From NCBI RefSeq assembly GCF_019396385.1, contig NZ_JAHKRN010000054.1, positions 1 through 57,622 of the forward strand: a stretch of 57,622 bases of DNA. Reading direction: 5' to 3'. Of the stretch, positions 17,063 to 27,538 are shown one piece after another; the stretch's first letter is position 1; each line of letters opens with the position of its first letter. The position numbers and the translations under genes are program-made. Source of the stretch: Nonomuraea harbinensis (GTDB lineage Bacteria > Actinomycetota > Actinomycetes > Streptosporangiales > Streptosporangiaceae). The notes beneath the pieces were generated by a model. The model made no database searches and was not told the DNA's origin. It was given only the letters and a program-made list of their open reading frames with translations.

Positions 17063-18673
17063 TTGACCGAACGCGAGGCGAGGCTGGCCCGTGGCGTGGC
17101 CGGCGGCGCGCTGCTCATCGGCGCGATCACCGTGCTGGCCCGGGTGGCCGGCTTCGCCAAGCAGTACGCGCTCGCGCGGACGGTCGGCACCAACTGCCTG
17201 ACGTCCGCGTACTTCACCGCCAACCAGATCCCGAACATCGTCTTCGAGGTCGTCGTCGGCGGCGCGCTGGCCGGCATGGTCGTGCCGGTGCTCGCCGGAG
17301 CCGTGTCCGAGGACGCCAGGGAGCGGGTGGGGCGGATCGCCTCCGCCCTGCTCACCTGGGTGCTCGTGGTGCTCGTGCCGGTGGCCGTGCTCACCGCGCT
17401 GCTCGCCGGGCCGATCATGGGACTGTTCGCCATCGAGGGGTGCGGCCGCGCCGCCGTCGACGTCGCCGCCCGCATGCTGGTGATCTTCGCCCCGCAGATC
17501 CCGCTTTATGGGATCGCGGTCGTGCTCTACGGGCTGCTGCAGGCGCACCACCGGTTCGCCGGGCCCGCGCTCGCGCCGCTGGTGTCGAGCATCGTGGTCA
17601 TCGTCGCGTACCTGATGTTCGTGCCGCTCAGCGGCGGGATCGCCACGCCGGAGGGGGTGCCGCGCGCGGCCGAGCTGGCGCTGTCGGCAGGCACCAGCCT
17701 CGGCGTGCTCGCGCTCGTCCTCACCGTGATCGGGCCGACCGCCCGGCTCGGCGTGCGGTGGCGGCCCACGCTGCGCTTCCCCGACGGCGTGGCCGGGCAG
17801 GTGCGCAGGCTCGCCCTGGCCGGGATCGCCGGGCTGCTCGCTCAGCAGGCCGCCATGGTCGTGGTGCTGCTGCTGGCCAACGACGTGATCGGCGGCGGGG
17901 CGCTGGCGGTCTACAACTACGCCTGGGCGATCTACCTGGTGCCGTACGCGGTGCTGGCCGTGCCCATCGCGACCAGCGCGTTCCCCCGGTTGTCCGCGCA
18001 CGCCGGCGTGGGGGAGGACGAGGCGTTCGCCCGGCTCGCGGCGAGCACCACCCGGGCGATCGTGCTCGTTTCCGGGGTGGCCGCCGGGGTGCTGGCCGCC
18101 GCGTCCGAGCCCGGGGCGGCGGTGTTCCTGGCCGACAAGAGCGACGTGGACCCGCTGGCGCTGGCGCGGGCCGTGGCGCTGTTCGCGCCCGGACTGATCG
18201 GCTACGGGCTCATCGCGCACCTCAGCCGGGTCCTGTACGCGACCGGCCGGGGGCGGGGGGCCGCCGTGGGCACCGTGTCCGGGTGGTCGGTGACGATCGT
18301 GGCGCAGACGGTCTTCGCGCTGTCGCTGCCGGACGGGTGGCGCATCGCCGGGCTGGGGCTCGGGATGACGGTGGGGATGACCGCCGGCGGGGCGCTCATG
18401 CTCGGGTACGTGGTCGCGGCGCGCGGCCGTGCGGCCATGGCCGGGCTCGGCCGGGCGCTGGGCGCGGCCGTCGCTGGAGGTGCGGCCGGGTTCCTGGCGG
18501 GTGCCTGGGCGGCCTCCGGGATCGGGGCGGCCGGGGTGTGGGCGAACCTGGGCGTCACGCTGCTGGCCGCCGTGGTGGCGGTCGCGGTGGGCGCCGGCGT
18601 GGTCGTGCTGGTCGACAGGGACGACGCCCGGGCGGTGGCCGGGGTCCTCCGGCGGCGCGCGCCCGGAGGGTGA
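17063..18673 (+). CDS. murJ: Lipid II flippase MurJ (MviN family)
   Basis: 536 residues with about 14 membrane segments. MviN features include LLIGAITVLARVAGFAKQYA near the N-terminus, the region NQIPNIVFEVVVGGALAGM, VLYGLLQAHHRFAGPALAPL and the later VPYAVLAVPIATSAFPRLS. It would flip lipid-linked peptidoglycan precursor across the membrane. TTG start at 17063, 4 bp after the MraY-like gene. Actinobacteria often have several MviN paralogues, so this may not be the essential one. Confidence 0.88.
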   Translation: MTEREARLARGVAGGALLIGAITVLARVAGFAKQYALARTVGTNCLTSAYFTANQIPNIVFEVVVGGALAGMVVPVLAGAVSEDARERVGRIASALLTWVLVVLVPVAVLTALLAGPIMGLFAIEGCGRAAVDVAARMLVIFAPQIPLYGIAVVLYGLLQAHHRFAGPALAPLVSSIVVIVAYLMFVPLSGGIATPEGVPRAAELALSAGTSLGVLALVLTVIGPTARLGVRWRPTLRFPDGVAGQVRRLALAGIAGLLAQQAAMVVVLLLANDVIGGGALAVYNYAWAIYLVPYAVLAVPIATSAFPRLSAHAGVGEDEAFARLAASTTRAIVLVSGVAAGVLAAASEPGAAVFLADKSDVDPLALARAVALFAPGLIGYGLIAHLSRVLYATGRGRGAAVGTVSGWSVTIVAQTVFALSLPDGWRIAGLGLGMTVGMTAGGALMLGYVVAARGRAAMAGLGRALGAAVAGGAAGFLAGAWAASGIGAAGVWANLGVTLLAAVVAVAVGAGVVVLVDRDDARAVAGVLRRRAPGG

Positions 18674-18725
18674 CCGGGCCGGGCTGGGTGGTGGCGGCCT
18701 CGATGCTGGAGAGGGAGGGGTACGG

Positions 18726-19841
18726 GTGCGAGTGGCTTACGTGGTGGGCACCACGACGGGAGGGACCGGGCGGCATGTGCGCATGCTGGCCGCGGGCCTG
18801 GTGCGGCGCGGGCACCGGGTGGTGGCCGCCGGTCCGCGGGAGGTCGGGGAGCAGTTCGGGTTCAGTGCGGCCGGTGTCCGGTTCGTCGAGGTTCCGGTGT
18901 CCGATCGGCCGCATCCGGTGAACGACACGCGAGCGGTGCTGGCCGTCCGGCGGGTGGTACGGGGGGCCGACGTCGTGCACGCCCATGGTCTGCGCGCCGG
19001 CGCGCTGGCCGCCCTGGCCATGCCCCGGCGTGCCGAGGCGGCCCCCGCTTCCCTCGGGGCGCCGGCGGGGGAGAGGGTGCCGCTGCTCGTGGTGACGCTG
19101 CACAACGCGCTGACCGCCGGAGGGTTCGTCGGGGCCGTGTACGGGGTGCTGGAGCGGATCGTGGCCCGGCGGGCGGACCGGGTGCTGGTGGTCTCGCCCG
19201 ATCTGGGGGAGCGGATGAGCGCGCTGGGAGCGCGGGACGTCAGGCCCGCCGTCGTGCCCGCGCCGCCCCTGCGGGAGCCCCGGCGGACGCCCGGGGAGGT
19301 GCGGGCCGAGCTGGGGGCGGGTGACCGGCCGCTCGTGCTCACCGTCGCCAGGCTCGCCCAGCAGAAGGGCCTGGAGACGCTGCTCGACGCCGCCGCCGGC
19401 CCGTGGCAGGATCCGCCGCCGCTGTTCGCGATCGCCGGAGAGGGGCCGCTGCGGGGCGAGCTGCGCCGCCGGATCGACGCCGAGCGCCTGCCCGTGGTGC
19501 TGCTCGGCAACCGGGACGACGTGCCCGACCTGCTCGCCGCCGCCACCGTCGCGGTCTGGGCCAGCCGGTGGGAAGGGCTGCCGCTCAGCGTCAGCGAGAC
19601 GCTCAAGGCCGGCACACCCGTCATCGCCACCGCCGTCGGCGGCGTTCCCGGCCTCGTCGGCGACGCGGGGATCCTCGTCCCCTACGGTGACCCGGCCGCC
19701 CTGCGCTCCGCCGTACAGGATCTGGTCTCCGATCCCGGGGAGGCGGCCCGGTGGGCGGCGGCGGCCGCCCGCAGGGGCGAGGAGCTGCCCGGAGAGGACG
19801 ACGCGGTGCGGAGCGCGCTCGCGGCCTACAGCCGGTCGTGA
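18726..19841 (+). CDS. Glycosyltransferase, GT-B fold (GT4-like)
   Basis: 371 residues. N-terminal Rossmann half begins VAYVVGTTTGGTGRHVRML, with VVHAHGLRAGALAAL; the C-terminal nucleotide-sugar half has LVLTVARLAQQKGLETLLDA, the E-x7-E-like stretch WEGLPLSVSETLKAGTPVIA and TAVGGVPGLVGDAG. It transfers a sugar from an NDP donor to a lipid or envelope acceptor; neither is known. GTG at 18726 is chosen because GGGAGGGG lies just upstream. It follows murJ by 52 bp, so it is probably co-transcribed. Confidence 0.88.
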   Translation: MRVAYVVGTTTGGTGRHVRMLAAGLVRRGHRVVAAGPREVGEQFGFSAAGVRFVEVPVSDRPHPVNDTRAVLAVRRVVRGADVVHAHGLRAGALAALAMPRRAEAAPASLGAPAGERVPLLVVTLHNALTAGGFVGAVYGVLERIVARRADRVLVVSPDLGERMSALGARDVRPAVVPAPPLREPRRTPGEVRAELGAGDRPLVLTVARLAQQKGLETLLDAAAGPWQDPPPLFAIAGEGPLRGELRRRIDAERLPVVLLGNRDDVPDLLAAATVAVWASRWEGLPLSVSETLKAGTPVIATAVGGVPGLVGDAGILVPYGDPAALRSAVQDLVSDPGEAARWAAAAARRGEELPGEDDAVRSALAAYSRS

Positions 19842-19873
19842 CGGACCGCACCGGTTTGTGATCCAGAGGGAAG

Positions 19874-19904
19874 ATGACATTGCACTGAGACGTTCTCGTA
19901 TACT
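19874..19904 (+). promoter_or_regulatory. Promoter of the Mn2+ riboswitch-terC transcript
   Basis: TATACT at 19899-19904 is a clear -10 box in otherwise GC-rich DNA, and ATGACA at 19874-19879 matches the -35 consensus at 5 of 6 positions with a 19-bp spacer. The predicted start, near 19911, coincides with the 5' end of the riboswitch. Confidence 0.6.
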
Positions 19905-19910
19905 GCGTGA

Positions 19911-20047
19911 GTTGGGGAGGGGAGTATCCCTTCGCGGCAGCCTCGTCATCACGGTGTAGCCCCGATCCACGGGGCCCCCGGGGCTGCCGGTCCGCGGGTT
20001 TGGCGGGCGGGAGAGACCTCCGGCAGTCAGTCCTGCGTGCCGGAGGT
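19911..20047 (+). ncRNA. yybP-ykoY manganese riboswitch
   Basis: The aptamer consensus is visible in order: a purine-rich P1 strand GGAGG (19916-19920), the GGAGTA loop sequence immediately after it, CTCGTCATCAC in the second conserved loop, and GAGAGACCTCC closing the junction, whose CCTCC (20017-20021) pairs with the 5' GGAGG. The same strand ACCTCCGGCA (20016-20025) can instead pair with TGCCGGAGGT (20038-20047), a perfect 10-bp hairpin that buries the ribosome-binding site GGAGG (20042-20046). Metal-bound aptamer would free the site, i.e. a translational ON switch. The downstream gene is TerC family, the classical partner of this class. Confidence 0.88.
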
Positions 20048-20055
20048 TGTACAAC

Positions 20056-21039
20056 GTGACCGAACCCTTGTGGGCGTGGATCGTCGTGATCGGCGGTCTT
20101 CTGATCGTCCTCGCCGTGGACCTGTGGATCGTCGACCGCGGCGAGGCCCGCGAGTTCTCCATGCGCCAGGCCGGCGCCTGGGTCAGCTTCTATGTGACCC
20201 TGGCCGTCATCTTCGGCGTGATCCTCTGGTTCACCTCGGGGCCGGAGAAGTCCGGGGAGTTCTTCGCCGGATACATCACCGAGTACAGCCTCAGCGTCGA
20301 CAACCTGTTCGTCTTCTTCATCATCATGAGCCGGTTCGCGGTGCCGAAGGCCTACCAGCACAAGGTGCTCCTCATCGGCATCCTGCTCGCGCTGGTCATG
20401 CGCGGCATCTTCATCGCGCTCGGCGCCGCCGCCCTCGAACGGTTCGGCTGGCTGTTCTACGTCTTCGGCGCCTTCCTGATCTACACGGCGATCAACATCA
20501 TCCGCGGCCACCTGAAGGGCGAGGCGGAAGAGGTCAACGAGAACCTCCTGCTCCGCTGGGTGCGCCGGAGCCTGCCCACCACCGAGGGATACGTCGGCTC
20601 CAAGATCACGGTGAAGATCGACGGCAAGCGCATGGTCACCCCGATGCTGATCGTCATGATCGCCATCGGCAGCACCGACCTGCTGTTCGCGCTCGACTCG
20701 ATTCCGGCGATCTTCGGGCTCACCACCGACCCGTTCATCGTCTTCACCGCCAACGCGTTCGCCCTGATGGGACTGCGTCAGCTCTACTTCCTGCTGGGCG
20801 GCCTGCTGCAGAAGCTGGTCTACATCAGCTACGGGCTCGCGTTCATCCTGGGATTCATCGGGGTTAAGCTGGTTCTGGAAGCTCTGCACTCCAGTGGAGT
20901 CTCCTGGGCGCCCCACATCCCGATCTGGGTGTCCCTCACGGTCATCGGCTCCACGATGGTGATCACCACCGTGGCAAGCTTGATCAAGGCCCGCGTCGAC
21001 ATGCGCAAGAGTGTGAAGGCGGCCTCGGAGAAGGTCTAG
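20056..21039 (+). CDS. TerC-family integral membrane protein, manganese-riboswitch controlled
   Basis: 327 residues with about nine membrane segments. TerC signatures: WIVVIGGLLIVLAVDLWIVD, EYSLSVDNLFVFFIIM, and IAIGSTDLLFALDSIPAIFG, whose acidic residues in the membrane are thought to bind metal. The family (E. coli Alx, B. subtilis YkoY/YceF) is linked to Mn2+ export and metallation of exported Mn enzymes. GTG 20056 is the start because GGAGG sits 9 nt upstream; the in-frame TTG at 20047 would abut it. Regulation by the upstream Mn2+ riboswitch fits this role. Confidence 0.93.
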   Translation: MTEPLWAWIVVIGGLLIVLAVDLWIVDRGEAREFSMRQAGAWVSFYVTLAVIFGVILWFTSGPEKSGEFFAGYITEYSLSVDNLFVFFIIMSRFAVPKAYQHKVLLIGILLALVMRGIFIALGAAALERFGWLFYVFGAFLIYTAINIIRGHLKGEAEEVNENLLLRWVRRSLPTTEGYVGSKITVKIDGKRMVTPMLIVMIAIGSTDLLFALDSIPAIFGLTTDPFIVFTANAFALMGLRQLYFLLGGLLQKLVYISYGLAFILGFIGVKLVLEALHSSGVSWAPHIPIWVSLTVIGSTMVITTVASLIKARVDMRKSVKAASEKV

Positions 21040-21148
21040 CTAAACGGCTTTCGAGGCGCTTTGCTGGAGAAGCTGTATCGTGTCATAGTTGCGGGTTCTG
21101 TACCATCACGGCAAAAGCGCTCCGTTCAGTCACCACCAAAGGTTGTAC

Positions 21149-21790
21149 GTGTCAGTCGATTCTGCAAAGTCGAGCCGGGTCAGGCTCGCACGCGGGGTCT
21201 CCCCGTGGCTCCTCCCCACGACGGCCGCGGCGGCCGCCACCGCGCTGCTGACGCGACGGGACCGCCGATGGGCGTTCGCGGCCGTGCCGCTGGGCGCCCT
21301 CACCGGCGCGATGCTCTGGTTCTTCCGCGACCCCGACCGCACGGTCGGGGACGGGCGGATCCTGTCACCGGCCGACGGCGTCGTCCAGAGCGTCGACCCG
21401 TGGCCCGACGGCCGCACCCGGGTGGCCATCTTCATGAGCCCGGTGAACGTCCACGTCAATCGTGCACCTCTTGCGGGAAATGTCACCTCCGTGCAGCATG
21501 TGGCGGGTGGGTTCCTGCCGGCATTCAACAAGGACAGCGACCAGAACGAGCGCGTGGTGTGGCATTTCGCGACAGCGCTCGGCGACGTCGAGATGGTGCA
21601 GATCGCGGGCGCGGTGGCGCGCAGGATCGTGCCCTACCTGACTGCCGGCGCGAAGGTCGCGCAGGGTGAGCGCATCGGGCTCATCCGCTTCGGTTCCAGG
21701 GTCGACATCTACCTTCCCGAAGGGATCTCCTCCGCGGTGTCCGTGGGCGAGAAGACGGTTGCGGGGGTGACCAGAATTGACCACGGCTGA
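21149..21790 (+). CDS. psd: Phosphatidylserine decarboxylase, short (PSD-A like) form
   Basis: 213 residues. Two hydrophobic segments near the N-terminus (SPWLLPTTAAAAATALLTR, WAFAAVPLGALTGAMLWFF) are followed by FRDPDR, ILSPADGVVQSV, the MSPVNVHVNRAPLAG block and the self-cleavage site in IRFGSRVDIYLP, where the Ser after Gly becomes the pyruvoyl group. It converts phosphatidylserine to phosphatidylethanolamine. GTG 21149 has AAAGG upstream. It overlaps pssA by 14 bp; the two form the PE synthesis operon. Confidence 0.93.
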   Translation: MSVDSAKSSRVRLARGVSPWLLPTTAAAAATALLTRRDRRWAFAAVPLGALTGAMLWFFRDPDRTVGDGRILSPADGVVQSVDPWPDGRTRVAIFMSPVNVHVNRAPLAGNVTSVQHVAGGFLPAFNKDSDQNERVVWHFATALGDVEMVQIAGAVARRIVPYLTAGAKVAQGERIGLIRFGSRVDIYLPEGISSAVSVGEKTVAGVTRIDHG

Positions 21791-22601
21791 CGCCGGTGGC
21801 TGGCAGGCGGCTGAAGAGGAAGAACCTCGCGGCCCCGTCGGCAAGGCGTTCCGTCTGTCCGCCGCGGACTCGTTGTCCCTGGGCAACGCGCTGTGCGGGT
21901 TCCTCGCCGTGTGCGTGCTGGCCGCGTCCGTCTTCGACGCGCTGCGCACCAGCGGCGACTTCACGCCCGCGCCCGGCTACTTCGCCACCGCGGTGGTGCT
22001 GCTGCTCATCGGCGCCACCTGCGACCTGTTCGACGGGCTGGTGGCCCGGCGCTTCCGCGCTTCCGCGATGGGCGCCGAGCTCGACAACCTCGCCGACGTG
22101 ATCAGCTTCGGCTTCGCGCCGGCGTTCATGGTGGTGATCTGGGGCGGCTTCACCGATGCCGTGCCGTTCGCCGCTGTGGTCACGGCCGCCGCGGCGGTGC
22201 TGGTCGCCGGGGTGGTCCGGCTGGCGCGGTTCGCCTGCGTCAAGACCAAGAGCGGCGACTTCATGGGCCTGCCCATCCCGATGGGCGCGATGACCGTGAT
22301 CTCGATCGTGCTGCTCTTCGAGCCCAGCGTGTGGACGCTGCTCGGGGTGCTCGCCGTCGCGTGGCTGATGGTCAGCCGCATCGAATACCCCAAGCCCAAG
22401 GGCCAGCTCGCCGCCGTCGTGCTCGCCTGGATCATGGTGAACGTGGCGTTCCTGACCTTCTGGGTCGCCTGGCCCGAGGGCGGCGACATGCCGATCAAGA
22501 TCGGCGCCACCATGCAGATCGCCCTGGTCGCCGCCATCCCGCTGCGGATGATGTTCTACAAGCGCGAGCTCCGGCGCGAGGCCGCCCGCCTCGGCCAGTG
22601 A
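21777..22601 (+). CDS. pssA: CDP-diacylglycerol-serine O-phosphatidyltransferase
   Basis: 274 residues, about eight membrane segments. The CDP-alcohol phosphatidyltransferase motif DG-x2-AR-x8-G-x3-D-x3-D is intact in DGLVARRFRASAMGAELDN followed by LAD. It makes phosphatidylserine for the adjacent decarboxylase. TTG start at 21777 inside the end of psd, giving translational coupling. The acidic N-terminus (AAEEEEPRGP) is cytosolic. Confidence 0.93.
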   Translation: MTTADAGGWQAAEEEEPRGPVGKAFRLSAADSLSLGNALCGFLAVCVLAASVFDALRTSGDFTPAPGYFATAVVLLLIGATCDLFDGLVARRFRASAMGAELDNLADVISFGFAPAFMVVIWGGFTDAVPFAAVVTAAAAVLVAGVVRLARFACVKTKSGDFMGLPIPMGAMTVISIVLLFEPSVWTLLGVLAVAWLMVSRIEYPKPKGQLAAVVLAWIMVNVAFLTFWVAWPEGGDMPIKIGATMQIALVAAIPLRMMFYKRELRREAARLGQ

Positions 22602-22657
22602 CCCTCCGGCGCCGGGAAAGTGCGGACTTTCCCGGTGTCATCGGCTTTCATGGAAGC

Positions 22658-22930
22658 ATGCCGGCCAACCCGCGCGAGCACACGCGCACGTACTTCCTCG
22701 CCAAGCTGGCGGGGGAGCTGGAGCGTCACGGGCTGACCGCCACCCTCCGGGCCGACCCGCCCGTGCTGCGCGTCAGCGATCCCGACACGGTGATGCTCGC
22801 CGAGACCGTCGACTGCGTGCCGCTGGCCGACGGCTGGTTCTACCGCTGGTCGTGGGGCGAGCTCGTGGGCCTGGTCGACGAGCCCGCCCGGGCGGCCGAG
22901 CGGATCGTACGCGTCCTGTCGCGCGGCTGA
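22658..22930 (+). CDS. Small conserved hypothetical protein
   Basis: 90 residues, begins MPANPREHTRTYFLAKLAGE and contains DTVMLAETVDCVPLADGWFY and RWSWGELVG. Mixed alpha/beta composition, no signal or membrane segment. Coding-like codon use and a start 56 bp after pssA support it as real. I do not recognise the family; similar short proteins of this shape occur next to other actinomycete genes as hypothetical proteins. The ATG at 22658 has only a weak GGAAG upstream. Confidence 0.65.
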   Translation: MPANPREHTRTYFLAKLAGELERHGLTATLRADPPVLRVSDPDTVMLAETVDCVPLADGWFYRWSWGELVGLVDEPARAAERIVRVLSRG

Positions 22931-22950
22931 CCCGCGGACCGGCCGCGCTC

Positions 22951-23607
22951 CTACCAGCCGCGGGCTTTCCACTCCGGCAGCGACGGGCGCTCGGCGCCCA
23001 GCGTGGTGTCCTTGCCGTGACCCGGGTAGACCCACGTCTGGTCGGGGAGCCGGTCGAAGATCCGCTCCACCACGTCGGTGTAGAGCTGCTCGAACCGCTC
23101 CGGGTCCTTCCAGGTGTTGCCCACGCCGCCGGGGAACAGCGAGTCGCCGGTGAACAGGTGCTTGTGGTCGTCGTCGCCCTCGTACAGCAGGGCGATCGAG
23201 CCGGGGGTGTGGCCGCGCAGGTGGATGACCTCGAGCGTGACGTCGCCCACGTTGATCCGGTCGCCGTGCTCGACCGTGCGGCCGACCGGCACGGGCAGGG
23301 CGGGCGCGTCGAGCGGGTGCGCCACGACCTGGGCGCCGGTCATCTTGCTCACCTGGTCGAGCGCCTGCCAGTGGTCGCCGTGCTGGTGGGTGGTGACGAT
23401 CGTGCTGACCGGCTGGTCGGCGATCAGGGCGAGCAGCCGGTCGGGCTCCGCGGCCGCGTCGATGAGCAGGCCGTCGCCCGTCGCCCGGCAGCGCAGCAGG
23501 TAGGCGTTGTTGTCGTAGGGGCCGACGGCGAGCTTGGAGATGCTCAGATCGGTCAGCTCCCGCACGTCGGCGGGGCCGCCGACCTGGACGTCGCCGGTGT
23601 AGGTCAT
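22951..23607 (-). CDS. MBL-fold hydrolase, glyoxalase II-like
   Basis: 218 residues. Metal-binding motif TTHQHGDHWQAL (about 72-83), histidine in HLRGHTPGSIAL, aspartate in LFTGDSLFPGG and C-terminal histidine in VYPGHGKDTTLG follow the glyoxalase II/MBL order, without the long C-terminal helical domain of true GloB. Its ATG overlaps the stop of the MDMPI gene (ATGA), so the two are one operon. A mycothiol- or glutathione-like thioester hydrolase role is possible, given the partner. Confidence 0.85.
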   Translation of the reverse strand: MTYTGDVQVGGPADVRELTDLSISKLAVGPYDNNAYLLRCRATGDGLLIDAAAEPDRLLALIADQPVSTIVTTHQHGDHWQALDQVSKMTGAQVVAHPLDAPALPVPVGRTVEHGDRINVGDVTLEVIHLRGHTPGSIALLYEGDDDHKHLFTGDSLFPGGVGNTWKDPERFEQLYTDVVERIFDRLPDQTWVYPGHGKDTTLGAERPSLPEWKARGW

Positions 23608-24392
23608 CAGTAGTCCTTCGGAGGCGTCGCGGGCAGGTCAGCGGGGGCGACGCCGGTCAGCCACGGCGGTGGCGGCGGGACCGGCCGTCCCTCTGTCACC
23701 ACCCTAACCCGATCTCCCTCAGACCTCCCGGTCAGCCAGGCCAGCATGTCGGCCGGCGTGCCCATCACCGCCGGGCCGTCGCCGAGGTCGGGCCACTCCT
23801 CCAGCGTCTCGCCGCCCGGGCCGACGAACCGGGCCGCGCCGATCGTGCTCCGGTCGCGCGGCCACGTACGCAGGCAGTCGCGCAGTTCCCTGGCCACGAA
23901 CGCGTCCGTCCAGTCGGCGGGGCCGTATCCCGCGTCCAGGTCCACATGGTGCATCCCCACCTCGCGCAGCCGCCTGACCAGGCAGTACCAGGCGGGGTGA
24001 CGGGGCGGGCGCAGGCCGCCCACCGGCGCCCGCCAGGCGTCCGGGGGCAGCTCGCGGACGGCGCGGTCCAGGCGCGCGGCGCTGTCGCGCAGGTCCGCCA
24101 CCTGCTCGGCCGCCGGGCGGGCGGCGCCGGCCTCGATCCCGGCCTCGCGGGCCTCCGGGCTCGGGTACTGCGGGGTCTCGACGCCCGTCCTGGCCCAGGT
24201 GAGCAGGTTGACGTGGCTGTCGGCGTTCCTGGCCAGATGGGTGAGCACGTGGCCGCGGGTCCAGCCGGGCAGCCTGGACGGGGCGCGGACTTCTGGGTCG
24301 GTGAGGGCGGCGGCGGTGGCCAGCAACCGGGCGGTCTCCTCGGCCAGTTCCTCCCGCACCGCGGCAAGCACAGTCATGAACCGATATTTCAT
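23607..24392 (-). CDS. Maleylpyruvate isomerase family (mycothiol-dependent, DinB-like) protein
   Basis: 261 residues. The DinB/MDMPI N-terminal domain shows LPGWTRGHVLTHLARNAD with metal-ligand histidines and EVGMHHVDLDAGYGP with the third; the C-terminal half has the MDMPI-C pattern (LGDGPAVMGTPADMLAWLTG). Members use mycothiol as cofactor in isomerisation or transfer reactions. The ATG at 24392 has AGGAG 7 nt upstream; a GTG just before it is also possible. Coupled to the MBL hydrolase downstream. Confidence 0.85.
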   Translation of the reverse strand: MKYRFMTVLAAVREELAEETARLLATAAALTDPEVRAPSRLPGWTRGHVLTHLARNADSHVNLLTWARTGVETPQYPSPEAREAGIEAGAARPAAEQVADLRDSAARLDRAVRELPPDAWRAPVGGLRPPRHPAWYCLVRRLREVGMHHVDLDAGYGPADWTDAFVARELRDCLRTWPRDRSTIGAARFVGPGGETLEEWPDLGDGPAVMGTPADMLAWLTGRSEGDRVRVVTEGRPVPPPPPWLTGVAPADLPATPPKDY

Positions 24393-24608
24393 CACGCGCT
24401 CCTGCGCAGCCGATCACGGGCATAAAAGCACAGGTCATGCGGTTGACAACGGAAGACCTCCTGCGCTGTGCCCTGGAGGCCGTAATCTGAGAGGGACGGA
24501 GTTCCGGCGAGCGGCACCGGCCGGCCGGGATCGGCCCAGCGAAAATTGTCGGGGCCCCCGTCTACCATCCCCCGTGGACCTATCCGCCTTTCGACTTCCG
24601 GGATCGCC

Positions 24609-27449
<2,841 letters not shown>

Positions 27450-27455
27450 CACGGG

Positions 27456-27485
27456 GTCGTGGCCCCGTCCGGACGGGGCCACGAC
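27456..27485. terminator. Terminator-like perfect palindrome after uvrA
   Basis: GTCGTGGCCCCGTCC (27456-27470) is followed directly by its reverse complement, giving a 30-bp perfect palindrome 7 nt after the uvrA stop. A hairpin with a small forced loop would form; there is no U tract. Confidence 0.7.
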
Positions 27486-27538
27486 CGGGGTGCGGGTGGG
27501 CCCTTGTCTTCCGACGGGTGGTTTGACAGGGTCTGACC

